From positions 13,332 to 27,342 of the forward strand of contig DDIL01000146.1 in the NCBI GenBank assembly GCA_002338515.1: a stretch of DNA of 14,011 bases, given 5' to 3'. This document shows, piece by piece, positions 1 to 8,384 of the stretch. The position numbers and the translations under genes were made by a program. The notes beneath the pieces were generated by a model. The model made no database searches. It had not been told where the DNA came from and worked only from the letters and a program-made list of their open reading frames with translations. Each line of letters opens with the position of its first letter. The stretch's first letter is position 1. This DNA is from Glaciecola sp. UBA1851 (lineage in GTDB: Bacteria; Pseudomonadota; Gammaproteobacteria; Enterobacterales; Alteromonadaceae).

Positions 1-315
1 TTGCATAATAAATGCATTACCAGCAGTTTTTCCATTTCGTGCAAGAGCAGAAAATGCACCCAAAGCATCTTCGTTTTCGAATACGAGTCCACCTGGGCCA
101 GTCATAGCAAGTTTGTCTACCATGACGTTTCCGGTAATAATAAGGCCAGCACCACCTTCAGACCATTTTTTATAGAGCTCGCATAAAGAGATATCTGGCA
201 ATAAATTTGAATCGGCCATGTTCTCTTCCATTGCTGCTTTGACTATTCTATTTTGAAGAGTGAGTCCACTTTTAAGATCTATCGGACGAAATGTTCTGTT
301 GGCCTTTATAAGCAT
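1..315 (-). CDS. NADH:flavin oxidoreductase (Old Yellow Enzyme family), N-terminal part, cut by window edge
   Basis: Reading the minus strand from ATG at 315 gives 105 uninterrupted residues that run off the left edge. The opening has the Old Yellow Enzyme layout: a short lead with FRPIDLKSG, then LQNRIVKAAMEENMAD (residues 20-35), the first strand and loop of the FMN-binding TIM barrel. A GGAGLIITGNVMVD segment follows (about residues 54-67). Family members are FMN enzymes that use NAD(P)H to reduce activated C=C bonds, and some act as 2,4-dienoyl-CoA reductases. The catalytic and FeS regions lie outside the window, so substrate and subclass cannot be decided. The start follows a weak ribosome-binding sequence. 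A TATAAT-like hexamer lies at 348-353 on the same strand, without a good -35. The gene sits 130 bases downstream of a co-directional lipoprotein gene, and nothing else links the two. Confidence 0.85.
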   Translation of the reverse strand, partial: MLIKANRTFRPIDLKSGLTLQNRIVKAAMEENMADSNLLPDISLCELYKKWSEGGAGLIITGNVMVDKLAMTGPGGLVFENEDALGAFSALARNGKTAGNAFIMQ

Positions 316-445
316 GATTCATTAACTGTCTTATTTTTGTTTCTATTATTATAGAGGTTAAATTTAATATTTTTTATGTTTTATTACAAAACTTACCAAG
401 TGTTATTAATATGATTAGATTAATAATCTCCAAAATACTTGCTTA

Positions 446-1096
446 CTATTCTTTAAGCGCTTGTATTATCAGGTCTTTGTCAGCATCACTTAAGTTAGCA
501 GTTTTAATTAGGTCAATAATAATCGCTGACATTGATTGCACATCGTTTGACTTCTCTACCACTACTACTTTTTTTACCGCTATTTTTGAATCTTCCTCAA
601 TATTTGTTTCATCCATTTCAATGGTTTGTTTAACAGTGAATTTCTCATCTTCCGCATCCATGAAAATTAAATTATCTTGAATGGTGTATTCAGGCATATC
701 ATCTAAATTAATTTTATCTAAAATATCGGATAATTGGCTTCTTTCCGACTCAGGTACTTGTTTTAAAATAGCATCGAAATTACCAGCCCTGAGTTCAGCG
801 ACACCATTTAAAACCCATAGTTTTATGTTTTCGCCTTGTTTCATATTAATAGCTAATTCATCTTTCGCTGGTCGAATATCTACTTTTATTTCCTTTTCAA
901 TCGACTGTTGAGTTGAGGATATAGTGTTTTTATTTGACTCTAAGTTGTCTTTCTTTTTATCGTCAGAATTGCCGGAGAGAAGATCCATCCCCATAAACAT
1001 TACATTATCATCTTGGTCTAATGAACTAGGAGAAGGTGCAGAAGCACATCCAGTGATTACGAGTCCGAAAGTAAATAGCGTTAATAGTTGTTTCAT
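446..1096 (-). CDS. Outer-membrane lipoprotein of unknown function
   Basis: I do not recognise this 216-residue protein beyond its export signal. It starts MKQLLTLFTFGLVITGC, a short basic and hydrophobic signal peptide ending in a lipobox (I14-T15-G16-C17), so Cys17 should be lipidated. Ala at +2, rather than Asp, favours outer-membrane sorting. Residues 18-75 are rich in Ser, Asp, Lys and Asn and look like a flexible linker. Residues about 76-160 appear folded and include an LWVLNGVAELRAGNF stretch and an acidic segment. The C-terminus (about 187-216) looks helical: AIIIDLIKTANLSDADKDLI. The start is supported by TAGGAAT upstream of the ATG. It diverges from the porin gene across a 655-base gap and is followed by the flavin oxidoreductase gene on the same strand. 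No role can be inferred from these neighbours. Confidence 0.8.
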   Translation of the reverse strand: MKQLLTLFTFGLVITGCASAPSPSSLDQDDNVMFMGMDLLSGNSDDKKKDNLESNKNTISSTQQSIEKEIKVDIRPAKDELAINMKQGENIKLWVLNGVAELRAGNFDAILKQVPESERSQLSDILDKINLDDMPEYTIQDNLIFMDAEDEKFTVKQTIEMDETNIEEDSKIAVKKVVVVEKSNDVQSMSAIIIDLIKTANLSDADKDLIIQALKE

Positions 1097-1751
1097 AAAT
1101 CAATTCCTAAATTCGCACGTTAAACAGATACAATGCTAACTCAAATATTACGTTTGCAATAGTCTTCTTAATATTAACAATACTGCAACAAAAGTAATTT
1201 AATGGCTAGAATATACCAGTAAACTTTCCGAATGTGAGATCATTTAAACCACAAAACAGGGCAAAATAATTCAACTCAACTCTTGAAATCATTGAGATAT
1301 AGCATGCGATTTTAGTATTAATTAGACTTTCGACTTATATGATAATAAACCGCTTAAAACTCACAAATATTAAGTATCAAAATTCACTTAAATTTAACAA
1401 ATTATCTGTGCATGAATTCTACATTTCACTCTCGTAAAATTTTTTTTACAGCTCAAAAAATTCTCTTTTTAATATTAAATTCAACAAGTTATATATACGC
1501 AAAAAATAAACAACTATGTTTGTAAAAATAAAAAAACATATTTAACGATTCATTAATTACTTTTACAAAATATGCTCAAAATGACTAAAAAAATCATTGT
1601 TTATCAATTTTATTATGTCATTTTTGGAAATTAATTGTTTCCATATATGGGTTTATTTAGCTGATTTTTGTCACTAATCTGCGCTCATCGGAAACAACTA
1701 CGTCAAAATATTTAATATATATTGATCAACACAATCAACAGGAACACACAC
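1097..1751. other. Long AT-rich divergent intergenic region between lipoprotein and porin genes
   Basis: This stretch has no credible gene on either strand and is very AT-rich, with A and T runs (for example around 1440-1450 and 1525-1540). It must hold promoters for both the leftward lipoprotein gene and the rightward porin gene. I see no convincing -35/-10 pair for either. The best porin -10 is TAATAT at 1713-1718, with no good -35 at the right distance, as would fit an activator-dependent promoter. The porin-proximal 130 bases carry several inverted repeats, listed separately. No RNA structure or transposon remnant is obvious. Confidence 0.6.
1625..1697. promoter_or_regulatory. Cluster of inverted repeats upstream of the porin, candidate operator
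   Basis: TGGAAA (1625-1630) and TTTCCA (1638-1643) form a perfect 6-base inverted repeat around a 7-base centre. CCATATATGG (1641-1650) is a perfect 10-base palindrome overlapping it. TTGTTTCC (1635-1642) recurs inverted as GGAAACAA (1690-1697), where the -35 of the porin promoter would lie if TAATAT at 1713-1718 is the -10. The arrangement fits a two-site operator for a regulator of the porin. The regulator is unknown, and short AT-rich repeats can arise by chance. Confidence 0.3.
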
Positions 1752-2813
1752 ATGAAAAAACTGTTAACAACCGCAGCTTCAGCTGTTCTACTTGGCCTTA
1801 CATCTCAAGCAAATGCAGAGATCATGATGTATAACAAAGGTGAAGCATCAGTCAGTATTGGCGGATATGTGAAAGTAGACGCTCGTCACCAAGATGGTGA
1901 TTTGGCTTATAGACCTTTCTTTATTGGTAACAACCCAGGTGCGGTAGATACCAACGAAACAAGAATATACGCTAACGAATCACGTTTACAATTTAAAGTA
2001 AGACATGGTGATGTAACTGGCGTTATAGAAGTGGATTTTTATGGAAGCGGTGGTAATGAGATTATCTCTAATTCTTATGGAACACGTCTTCGTCACGCAT
2101 TTATTAAGTATGATGGATGGACAGTTGGTCAAACTTGGTCAAGCTTCATGCCTCTTCACGCACTATCTGAAACCTTAGATTTTGGTGGACCACACGTAGG
2201 TGAAGTATTTATACGTCAAGGTATGGTTCGTTATAGCAACGGTGGATGGACATTCGCAATTGAGAATCCAGAAACATTTGGTGCTGGTAACTCTGGGTCT
2301 AGCCAAGAATCTTACGTTGATTTCGTTGGTCGTTACGACTTTAAAGGTGACTGGGGTCAGGCATCTGTAGCTGGTTTGTTAAGAAAAGTTGACCAATCTG
2401 GTGTTGACGATACTGCAGCTGCAATTAACTTAGCGGCTAAAATTAAAGCAGGCGGCAAAAATGACTTCCGCGCACAAATTACGCTAGGTGAATACGGTCG
2501 TTATGCGGGTACTACAGCAGTTCCAGATGTAGCAATCGAAGATGGCGTAACAGTTGTTGAAGAAGGCGTATCGTATAAGGTTTCTTATCGTCACTTCTGG
2601 AATGATTCAACTCGTAGTACATTCTATTACGGCGCATCTGATGCTGATGTAACTGGTCAAGACCGTTCACATTGGGGTGTTAACGTAATTAAGAGCCTTA
2701 CTACAAAATTGAAAGTAGGTGTTGAAGCAGGTAAATATACTGTTGATGATAGTGCATTACCTGGTGACTTAAGCTCTAACTATGTTCAATTCTCTGCTGC
2801 GTTTGTTTTCTAA
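1752..2813 (+). CDS. DcaP-like outer-membrane porin
   Basis: This 353-residue beta-barrel protein should form a diffusion channel in the outer membrane. The start at 1752 is chosen because AGGA (1740-1743) lies 8 bases upstream and the protein then opens with a classic signal peptide, MKKLLTTAASAVLLGLTSQANA, cleaved after ANA (residue 22). An in-frame TTG at 1722 would only add ten residues before this signal. The mature part has alternating amphipathic strands and ends in the aromatic-terminated VQFSAAFVF expected for BAM insertion. The DcaP-like family is suggested by SIGGYVKVDA near the N-terminus, SRLQFKVRHGDVTGVIEVDF, LRHAFIKYDGWTVGQTWSSF, then LDFGGPHVGEVFIRQGMVRY. Known DcaP porins are trimers for anionic or dicarboxylic solutes, but the substrate here is not visible. 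It is monocistronic: a long regulatory region precedes it and a strong terminator follows. Confidence 0.88.
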   Translation: MKKLLTTAASAVLLGLTSQANAEIMMYNKGEASVSIGGYVKVDARHQDGDLAYRPFFIGNNPGAVDTNETRIYANESRLQFKVRHGDVTGVIEVDFYGSGGNEIISNSYGTRLRHAFIKYDGWTVGQTWSSFMPLHALSETLDFGGPHVGEVFIRQGMVRYSNGGWTFAIENPETFGAGNSGSSQESYVDFVGRYDFKGDWGQASVAGLLRKVDQSGVDDTAAAINLAAKIKAGGKNDFRAQITLGEYGRYAGTTAVPDVAIEDGVTVVEEGVSYKVSYRHFWNDSTRSTFYYGASDADVTGQDRSHWGVNVIKSLTTKLKVGVEAGKYTVDDSALPGDLSSNYVQFSAAFVF

Positions 2814-2860
2814 TACAAACGAATAGTAAGCGACTTTATTGTCGGTATAGTAAAAGTATT

Positions 2861-2891
2861 AAAAGCCAGTACATGTTGTGCTGGTTTTTTT
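2861..2891 (+). terminator. Rho-independent terminator of the porin gene
   Basis: CCAGTACA pairs with TGTGCTGG (one G-T wobble) around a 3-base TGT loop and is followed at once by a run of seven T. A-rich sequence before the stem could extend it by pairing with the T run. It lies about 50 bases after the porin stop and before the next gene on the same strand, so porin transcription should end here. Confidence 0.85.
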
Positions 2892-3016
2892 ATGCCAAAA
2901 TCAAACACATACATTAACTAATGAAGTCATAACAAATTTTTTCTTAAATTAATACAATGTTTTAGCGTAAATAGCTATACTAAGACACAAGTTGCTCTAC
3001 AACGGTCAATCATTTT

Positions 3017-4873
3017 GTGAACGCTAGTAAAGAACGCTCTTTTACCCAAATTCGGCAAAGAAGGCTGATGCAAATTTGCATAGCTACTTCAATTGGGTTG
3101 GCAATCTCTTTATTGGTTGCCAGGCATACAACGGTTTATATTTTAGCTGCTGGGCTTATCAGCCTGATAGTCGCCTTGTATCTAGCCAATAAAAGTAAAC
3201 TTTTCCCCTCGGCATTTATATTGATATTTTCCATGTCATTAATGCTCTTTTCCTTATCCATGACCGGTGCAGGTTTATTTGATTTAGCTATTTTAGGTTA
3301 CCCAGCAATGCTGATATTTGCAGCAATTATGGGCGGCACTGGCCTATTTTTTTCGACACTTGCCTTTGTCATTATCCTATGTATTTTGTTAACTTACTTA
3401 ACTTTAAACCAAATTATCGTGCCTAATACGCCGGTTCTAAGTTGGGTGCATTTAATATTCATTTTGGTTATTTTTATTGTTGTCGGTTTTAGTATTTATA
3501 TATTAATTACTGATATGAAACGCCTAATGATTTCGTTAGAAAAAGAAAATAGTAAAGTCGAAGAAAGTAGAAAACGTATCAGGTATTTAGCGCGACATGA
3601 TAACTTAACTAATTTACCTAACCGATTTTATGGCGAACACTTATTTAGTTATTGTCTGAAAGAGTGCGAAGAGTCCAATCAAGGCTTAGCTGTACTCTTT
3701 ATAAACTTGGATAATTTTAAACCAATTAATGATGTGTTGGGCCACAATGCAGGAGATGAGTTACTCAATAGCTTAAGCCAACGACTGCAGCACATACTGC
3801 CAAAAAAATATCATCTCATACGATTTGGTGGCGACGAATTTCTCATCATCGCCCCCATGAGAAAAGTGAAGAAAAAAGTCAAAGAAGTATGTGAACTATT
3901 AATAGAGCAATGCTCAAACGAATTCGATGTACTAGAGACTAACGTTGCTGTGTCAGCCTCTATTGGTGTCGCTATTGCACGAAAACATGGTGAAACTTTT
4001 GACAAAATATCTCGCTGTGCTGACATTGCCATGCACAAGGCAAAACAGAATGGCAGAAACACTTATTGTATATATGATGAAACATTGGAGATTGATAGCG
4101 ATACTAATTTTAAATTGTTGCAGTCACTCAGAGCAGCAATAAACGAAAGAAAATTTGAATTGTATTATCAGCCACTTGTTAATCTGAAGAGCAACCGTGT
4201 AGATACCATAGAAGCACTCCTAAGATGGCCCCAGGCAGACGGCACCTTTATTCCGCCTGATAAGTTTATTCCCTTGTGCGAGCAAAGTGGGTTAATTAAT
4301 GAACTTGGCGCTTGGGTTATTCAAGAAGCTTGTCAATTTTGTGCTTATCAACGTTCAAAAGGGTTTGAAGGTTTACGTATTGCAATAAATCTTTCCGCTA
4401 TGCAATTTAAAAACGGCCAACTGCAACAGCTTATAGAAAAATCACTAGCTATGGCAAATCTACCCGCTTCAGCAGTCGAACTAGAACTTACGGAATCTTT
4501 ATTAATGGAAGACGTTAAATCAACTAGGAAGCAAATAAATAAGCTCATTGCATTGGGGCTCACTATCGCTATCGATGATTTTGGTACGGGTTATTCGAAC
4601 TTGGCATACTTGCAAAATTTTGAAGCATCGCGACTAAAAATAGACCGTTCATTTATACTAGAGCTTGGTGAATCTAAAAATGAGGCGTTAATAGAAGCCA
4701 TTATCAATATGGCAAGAAGCTTGGGCTTACAGACGGTTGCAGAAGGAATTGAAAATGATGCGGCTCTTGAAAAGTTAACTAGTCTAAACTGTGAGCTTGG
4801 ACAAGGATTTTATTGGTCTAAACCAGTAAGTGGCAGCAAGCTTCCAGCCTTGATAGAACAAATCAATGCTTAG
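3017..4873 (+). CDS. Membrane-bound GGDEF-EAL cyclic-di-GMP enzyme
   Basis: The protein has 618 residues if it starts at the GTG at 3017. An in-frame ATG at 3068 (residue 18) is an alternative, and neither has an ideal ribosome-binding site. Residues about 18-166 form a hydrophobic sensor region with about six membrane helices of no recognised type, followed by a short coiled coil (about 168-190). A GGDEF domain (about 190-355) keeps GGDEF at 271-275, but the preceding DxD metal motif reads NLD, so the usual first aspartate is Asn230. The RxxD inhibitory site is absent (PKKY at 262-265). The EAL domain (about 362-615) looks catalytically complete: E399 of EAL, N458, E493, D520-D521 in DDFGTG, K541, E576 and Q596. 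I infer a phosphodiesterase, perhaps with weak or GTP-binding-only cyclase activity. It lies between the porin terminator and the NosP operon and appears to be transcribed alone. Confidence 0.9.
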   Translation: MNASKERSFTQIRQRRLMQICIATSIGLAISLLVARHTTVYILAAGLISLIVALYLANKSKLFPSAFILIFSMSLMLFSLSMTGAGLFDLAILGYPAMLIFAAIMGGTGLFFSTLAFVIILCILLTYLTLNQIIVPNTPVLSWVHLIFILVIFIVVGFSIYILITDMKRLMISLEKENSKVEESRKRIRYLARHDNLTNLPNRFYGEHLFSYCLKECEESNQGLAVLFINLDNFKPINDVLGHNAGDELLNSLSQRLQHILPKKYHLIRFGGDEFLIIAPMRKVKKKVKEVCELLIEQCSNEFDVLETNVAVSASIGVAIARKHGETFDKISRCADIAMHKAKQNGRNTYCIYDETLEIDSDTNFKLLQSLRAAINERKFELYYQPLVNLKSNRVDTIEALLRWPQADGTFIPPDKFIPLCEQSGLINELGAWVIQEACQFCAYQRSKGFEGLRIAINLSAMQFKNGQLQQLIEKSLAMANLPASAVELELTESLLMEDVKSTRKQINKLIALGLTIAIDDFGTGYSNLAYLQNFEASRLKIDRSFILELGESKNEALIEAIINMARSLGLQTVAEGIENDAALEKLTSLNCELGQGFYWSKPVSGSKLPALIEQINA

Positions 4874-5097
4874 TACCAAAATACTCCATCAGAATTTTGA
4901 AAGGTGATTGGTTGCTGTCATCCTCATTCAATGTAGCAACTCCTGTTAGTTTTAATTAAAAACCAAAAACAAATTATTCCGTAATAAATTGATGGCACAG
5001 TTAATTGGCGTGACTTTGAGTAGAGCTTTAAGTTAACTAATTGTTGTTTTGATTTATTCTCTATATCATTCAAATTAACGTCAATATTTAAACAAGT

Positions 5098-7242
5098 TTG
5101 CCGACATATTTAGATAATGAAATTCAACATTTTAATAGTGAGCGAATGCAACAAAAAGCACCTAAAATTTTAGTCGTTGACGACAATACCCCCATACGAT
5201 TAACGCTTCGAAAGGGGTTATCAAAAGCTGGCTATGAAGTGTATGAAGCGAGTGATGGCGAACAAGGCTATGAGCTATTTTTTTCTCGTTCGCCTGACAT
5301 TGTGCTTATGGATGTACAGATGCCGGTTATAAATGGATTTGAAACCGTACAGAAAATTAGAAAAAAAGAAAAAGGTAGAGCAACGCCTATTCTAATGCTG
5401 ACCGCAGATGATGATGTAGACTCTATCAGGCATGCTTTTGATTCCGGCGCAACTGACTACATCACCAAACCTATCAACTTACCATTATTACTACTTCGCC
5501 TGCAATTTGCGTTACGCGATATAGAACGAGAACAAATACTAGATAGAACGGAGCAACAAAAAGAGAACGCTAGACAATTATTCGGCTTAGTTTATTGGGA
5601 AATAAATTCACGAACAGAACAAGTCAGCCTGACTAATAGCGATATTAAAACGCTATCATGGTTATCCCCACCACCTACCTCTCTAGCAAAATTTACCGAG
5701 TTTATTCAGCCTCAAGAACGCGATAGGTTTTTATCGGACATGAGAAGCGCGATTGATAACAATCGCCCTTTTGATTTGAATGTAAGCTGCAAAGCTAATG
5801 ATGGAATTCATTTTGTAAGGATAGTAGGGCAGCAAGATGATGATGGCAACTTTATTACAGGCGCATTACAAGATATTACCGGCCAAAAAGAACTCGAGGA
5901 TAGAACCAGTTATCTTAACTATTATGACCAAGTTACCGGGCTAGCCAATCAAAAGCTATTTTTATCATCATTAGAAAAATCGATACAGCAAAGTCTAGAG
6001 CTAAATTTAAAAATAGTCGTGTTAGTTATTGAGCTACAAAACTTAAATGCAATCACCAATGCTTATGGCAATACCATTACCGAGACATTGCAAAGCAGAG
6101 TTGCAGCAGAAATTAAAAATCTAATCAGCCAAAACGCATTGTTTGCTAAATTAGATGGTGGTTTTTTTGCCGTTCAACTTAGATTTGACAGAACGAAAAC
6201 CTTAGAAAAAATTGTACAGACCCTTAATCAAGAGTTATCGAAAATAAGAAAAAGTTGGTTTATTAATGGTAAAGAAATTTTTGTTAAATATGCCGCTGGC
6301 ATAGCTGAAAATAAAGAGGATGGAAGCACACCTCCTAGCACCTTACTTCGCATGGCTAAAAGTGCACAATTAAAAGCTCATTCTGGTAAGGATGTTAATA
6401 TTGCTAAGTATGATGCAAAAGTGAATACGGCCATGAAAAACAGGCTTAATTTAGAAGCGGAGCTAAACAAAGCACTAGAAAATAAAGAGTTCAAATTACA
6501 ATATCAACCTCAGCTTTGTCTGCAAACAGGAAAAATAGTAGGGGCAGAGGCCTTATTAAGATGGCATTCAAATGATCGCGGTTTTGTCTCACCCGCTGAA
6601 TTCATTCCAGTTTTAGAAGAAACGGGTTTAATAAACAATATCAGTGACACCATTATTAGCAAAGCCTGTAAACAACAATTAGATTGGCAGTTAGACGGCT
6701 TAGATTTAACCGTTGGTATCAATCTTTCTGCTATACAATTTCAAATTAATGATTTATCGAACCGAATATGCTCAATAACCAAAAGTTTAGGTGTTGATAA
6801 TCGGAAAATTGAACTTGAAGTAACTGAAAGTGCAACAATGGACGACCCTCAACGTACCATGCACATTCTGCACAAATTACGAGAGGCTGGTTTTAAAATT
6901 GCGCTGGATGATTTTGGAACCGGCTATTCTTCTTTTGAATATTTACTTAACTTTGAATTGGACAAAATCAAAATTGATAGAGCCTTCATAACCAACATTA
7001 CAAAGAATAGAAAAGATAGAGCGTTAGTGAAGGCCATCAGTAGTTTAAGTGAAGGGTTGAATGTCAAAACCATTGCAGAAGGCGTAGAAAATAATAGACA
7101 ACTTGATTACTTAGATGCACTTGGTATTCAAGAATTACAAGGCTTTTTCATCAGCAAACCATTGTGGCCTGACGAATTATATCAATTTGCCGTAGAGTTC
7201 AATCAAGGCAGGCGCATGCTTAACACCCAGGAAGAAAAATGA
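5098..7242 (+). CDS. Response regulator REC-PAS-(degenerate GGDEF)-EAL, predicted c-di-GMP phosphodiesterase
   Basis: This is the cytoplasmic output of the operon, predicted to hydrolyse c-di-GMP under phosphorylation control. The receiver domain (about 22-140) has all key residues: D28-D29, acceptor D72, T102 and K124. A PAS/PAC-like domain follows (about 155-266). The GGDEF-like domain (about 270-437) is degenerate: the signature reads DGGFF (353-357) and the metal DxD position is IEL, so cyclase activity is not expected. The EAL domain (about 450-705) keeps E484, N542, E577, D604-D605, K625, E661 and Q681. The start is uncertain: TTG at 5098 gives 714 residues, while ATG at 5146 gives 698 and still includes the whole receiver; a stop at 5089 rules out anything longer. 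The stop overlaps the next start in ATGA, so translation is coupled to the NosP-like gene. It resembles Legionella Lpg0277 in setting. Confidence 0.9.
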   Translation: MPTYLDNEIQHFNSERMQQKAPKILVVDDNTPIRLTLRKGLSKAGYEVYEASDGEQGYELFFSRSPDIVLMDVQMPVINGFETVQKIRKKEKGRATPILMLTADDDVDSIRHAFDSGATDYITKPINLPLLLLRLQFALRDIEREQILDRTEQQKENARQLFGLVYWEINSRTEQVSLTNSDIKTLSWLSPPPTSLAKFTEFIQPQERDRFLSDMRSAIDNNRPFDLNVSCKANDGIHFVRIVGQQDDDGNFITGALQDITGQKELEDRTSYLNYYDQVTGLANQKLFLSSLEKSIQQSLELNLKIVVLVIELQNLNAITNAYGNTITETLQSRVAAEIKNLISQNALFAKLDGGFFAVQLRFDRTKTLEKIVQTLNQELSKIRKSWFINGKEIFVKYAAGIAENKEDGSTPPSTLLRMAKSAQLKAHSGKDVNIAKYDAKVNTAMKNRLNLEAELNKALENKEFKLQYQPQLCLQTGKIVGAEALLRWHSNDRGFVSPAEFIPVLEETGLINNISDTIISKACKQQLDWQLDGLDLTVGINLSAIQFQINDLSNRICSITKSLGVDNRKIELEVTESATMDDPQRTMHILHKLREAGFKIALDDFGTGYSSFEYLLNFELDKIKIDRAFITNITKNRKDRALVKAISSLSEGLNVKTIAEGVENNRQLDYLDALGIQELQGFFISKPLWPDELYQFAVEFNQGRRMLNTQEEK

Positions 7243-8378
7243 AGATAGAATATTTTCCAACCACTGAAGCAAATACATTAAAAACAGCGGTTGCAGACAG
7301 AAATAATGAGGAGCGCTTTAGTGCGCATTTAGTGCTGGCATGTGATGCAAATGCATGGGAAGAGGCAGACATTTCGACATGGTTAAAAGAGCAACAAACG
7401 CCTGTTTTTGGCGGCATTTTTCCGCAAATCATTTTTGATAAAACTAATCACGAAGAAGGTTTTATATTGGTTAGTATTCGTAAACCAGTAGAGTATCAGT
7501 TAGTTAAACAGCTTAGTGAAGACGACGCAATATACGAGGATAGCTTAGTAGCAGTAGCCGATAAATGGGATGATGAAAATGCGAATCAAACTCTTTTAGT
7601 GTTAGCAGACGGTATGTCATCCAGAATCGCCGCGTTAATAGAATCATTATTCTTTAGCTTTGGACTAGAACGTAACTTTATTGGTGGAGGAGCCGGCTCC
7701 CTAAGTTTTCAACAAAAGCCATGTATTCTTGGTCCCGATGGATTACTTCAAGATGTGGCAATACTACTTTGTTTACCACTTCATAGTGGCATTGGCGTTG
7801 CCCATGGGTATGAGCCAATCAGTGAACCTCTAAAGGTCACAAAAAGTGATAAAAACATTATCCAGCAAATAGAATATAAAGATGCATTAGATGTCTATAA
7901 ATCAGTGGTAGAGGTAAAATGTGGTAGAGCGCTCACAAAAGATAACTTTTTTGATATCGCCAAAAGCTTTCCGTTTGGTATTGTAAAACTTGATGCTGAA
8001 ATGGTTGTTCGCGACCCACTTATGCCAACTGAAGACGAAACGGGCCTTATATGCGTTGGCGAAGTCCCTGAGGAATGTTTTGTCAGAATATTAGAAGGTA
8101 CACCAAACAATTTAATTGCAGCGGCAAAACAAGTTGGGCAATTAGCGAATGATGACTGGAACAAGCATTATTCAACACCAGCCAAAGCATCACTTTTTAT
8201 CGATTGTATTTCTAGAGTGTTATTTCTTGAAGAAAAAATAAACGATGAAATAGCCCAGGTAGCTTCTGACTTACCATTGTTTGGCGCGTTAACCTTAGGT
8301 GAAATAGCAAATAACGGTAAAGAATATTTAGAATTTTATAACAAAACGTCTGTTCTATGTATTTTAGGTGAAGGCTAA
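7239..8378 (+). CDS. nosP: FIST-domain protein, probable NosP nitric-oxide sensor
   Basis: This is a 379-residue soluble protein with FIST_N (about 25-215) and FIST_C (about 220-370) layout. FIST features include TPVFGGIFPQIIF (54-66), the glycine-rich GGGAG (149-153), LHSGIGVAHGYEPI (181-194), FIDCISRVLF and the C-terminal LFGALTLGEI with YNKTSVL. Some FIST proteins encoded beside histidine kinases or c-di-GMP enzymes are NosP, a haem protein that binds NO and changes the activity of its partner kinase. The neighbours here, a hybrid kinase and a REC-EAL protein in one operon, match that context, so I call it NosP by family plus context. His182 and His189 lie in a conserved-looking stretch and are candidate haem ligands, which is inference. 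AGGAAG (7229-7234) precedes the ATG, which overlaps the upstream stop by four bases. Other FIST proteins bind different small ligands, so haem binding is not certain. Confidence 0.82.
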   Translation: MKIEYFPTTEANTLKTAVADRNNEERFSAHLVLACDANAWEEADISTWLKEQQTPVFGGIFPQIIFDKTNHEEGFILVSIRKPVEYQLVKQLSEDDAIYEDSLVAVADKWDDENANQTLLVLADGMSSRIAALIESLFFSFGLERNFIGGGAGSLSFQQKPCILGPDGLLQDVAILLCLPLHSGIGVAHGYEPISEPLKVTKSDKNIIQQIEYKDALDVYKSVVEVKCGRALTKDNFFDIAKSFPFGIVKLDAEMVVRDPLMPTEDETGLICVGEVPEECFVRILEGTPNNLIAAAKQVGQLANDDWNKHYSTPAKASLFIDCISRVLFLEEKINDEIAQVASDLPLFGALTLGEIANNGKEYLEFYNKTSVLCILGEG

Positions 8379-8384
8379 CCCTTG
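8367..8384 (+). promoter_or_regulatory. Ribosome-binding site supporting the TTG start of the hybrid kinase
   Basis: GGTGAAGG lies over the end of the NosP-like reading frame. Its AAGG (8371-8374) is 7 bases from the TTG at 8382, which decides this uncommon start codon and implies translation coupled to the upstream gene. Confidence 0.55.

Noticed and set aside
404..427. Perfect 8-base inverted repeat TTATTAAT/ATTAATAA after the lipoprotein gene
   Set aside because: The stem is only A and T, overlaps no promoter, and has no T run after it on the minus strand, so chance is likely in this AT-rich gap.
1722..1738. FNR/DNR-like site TTGAT...ATCAA near the porin start
   Set aside because: The half sites are 7 bases apart instead of 4, and the site lies next to the ribosome-binding site.
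1722..1751. Upstream TTG start for the porin adding ten residues
   Set aside because: It would put MINTINRNTH before a classic signal peptide and bury the AGGA site that precedes ATG 1752.
3945..4142. Overlapping open frames inside large genes (for example 3945-4142, 11172-11360, 12567-12770)
   Set aside because: They lie in other frames of clearly coding genes and have no start signal or recognisable protein.
4911..4940. GTTGCT/AGCAAC hairpin after the GGDEF-EAL gene as a terminator
   Set aside because: The stem is 6 bases with an 18-base loop and no T run directly after it.
5041..5067. Promoter of the NosP operon from TTGTTG and TATATC
   Set aside because: The spacing is 15 bases and both boxes are poor. 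A promoter must exist in 4874-5097, but I cannot place it.
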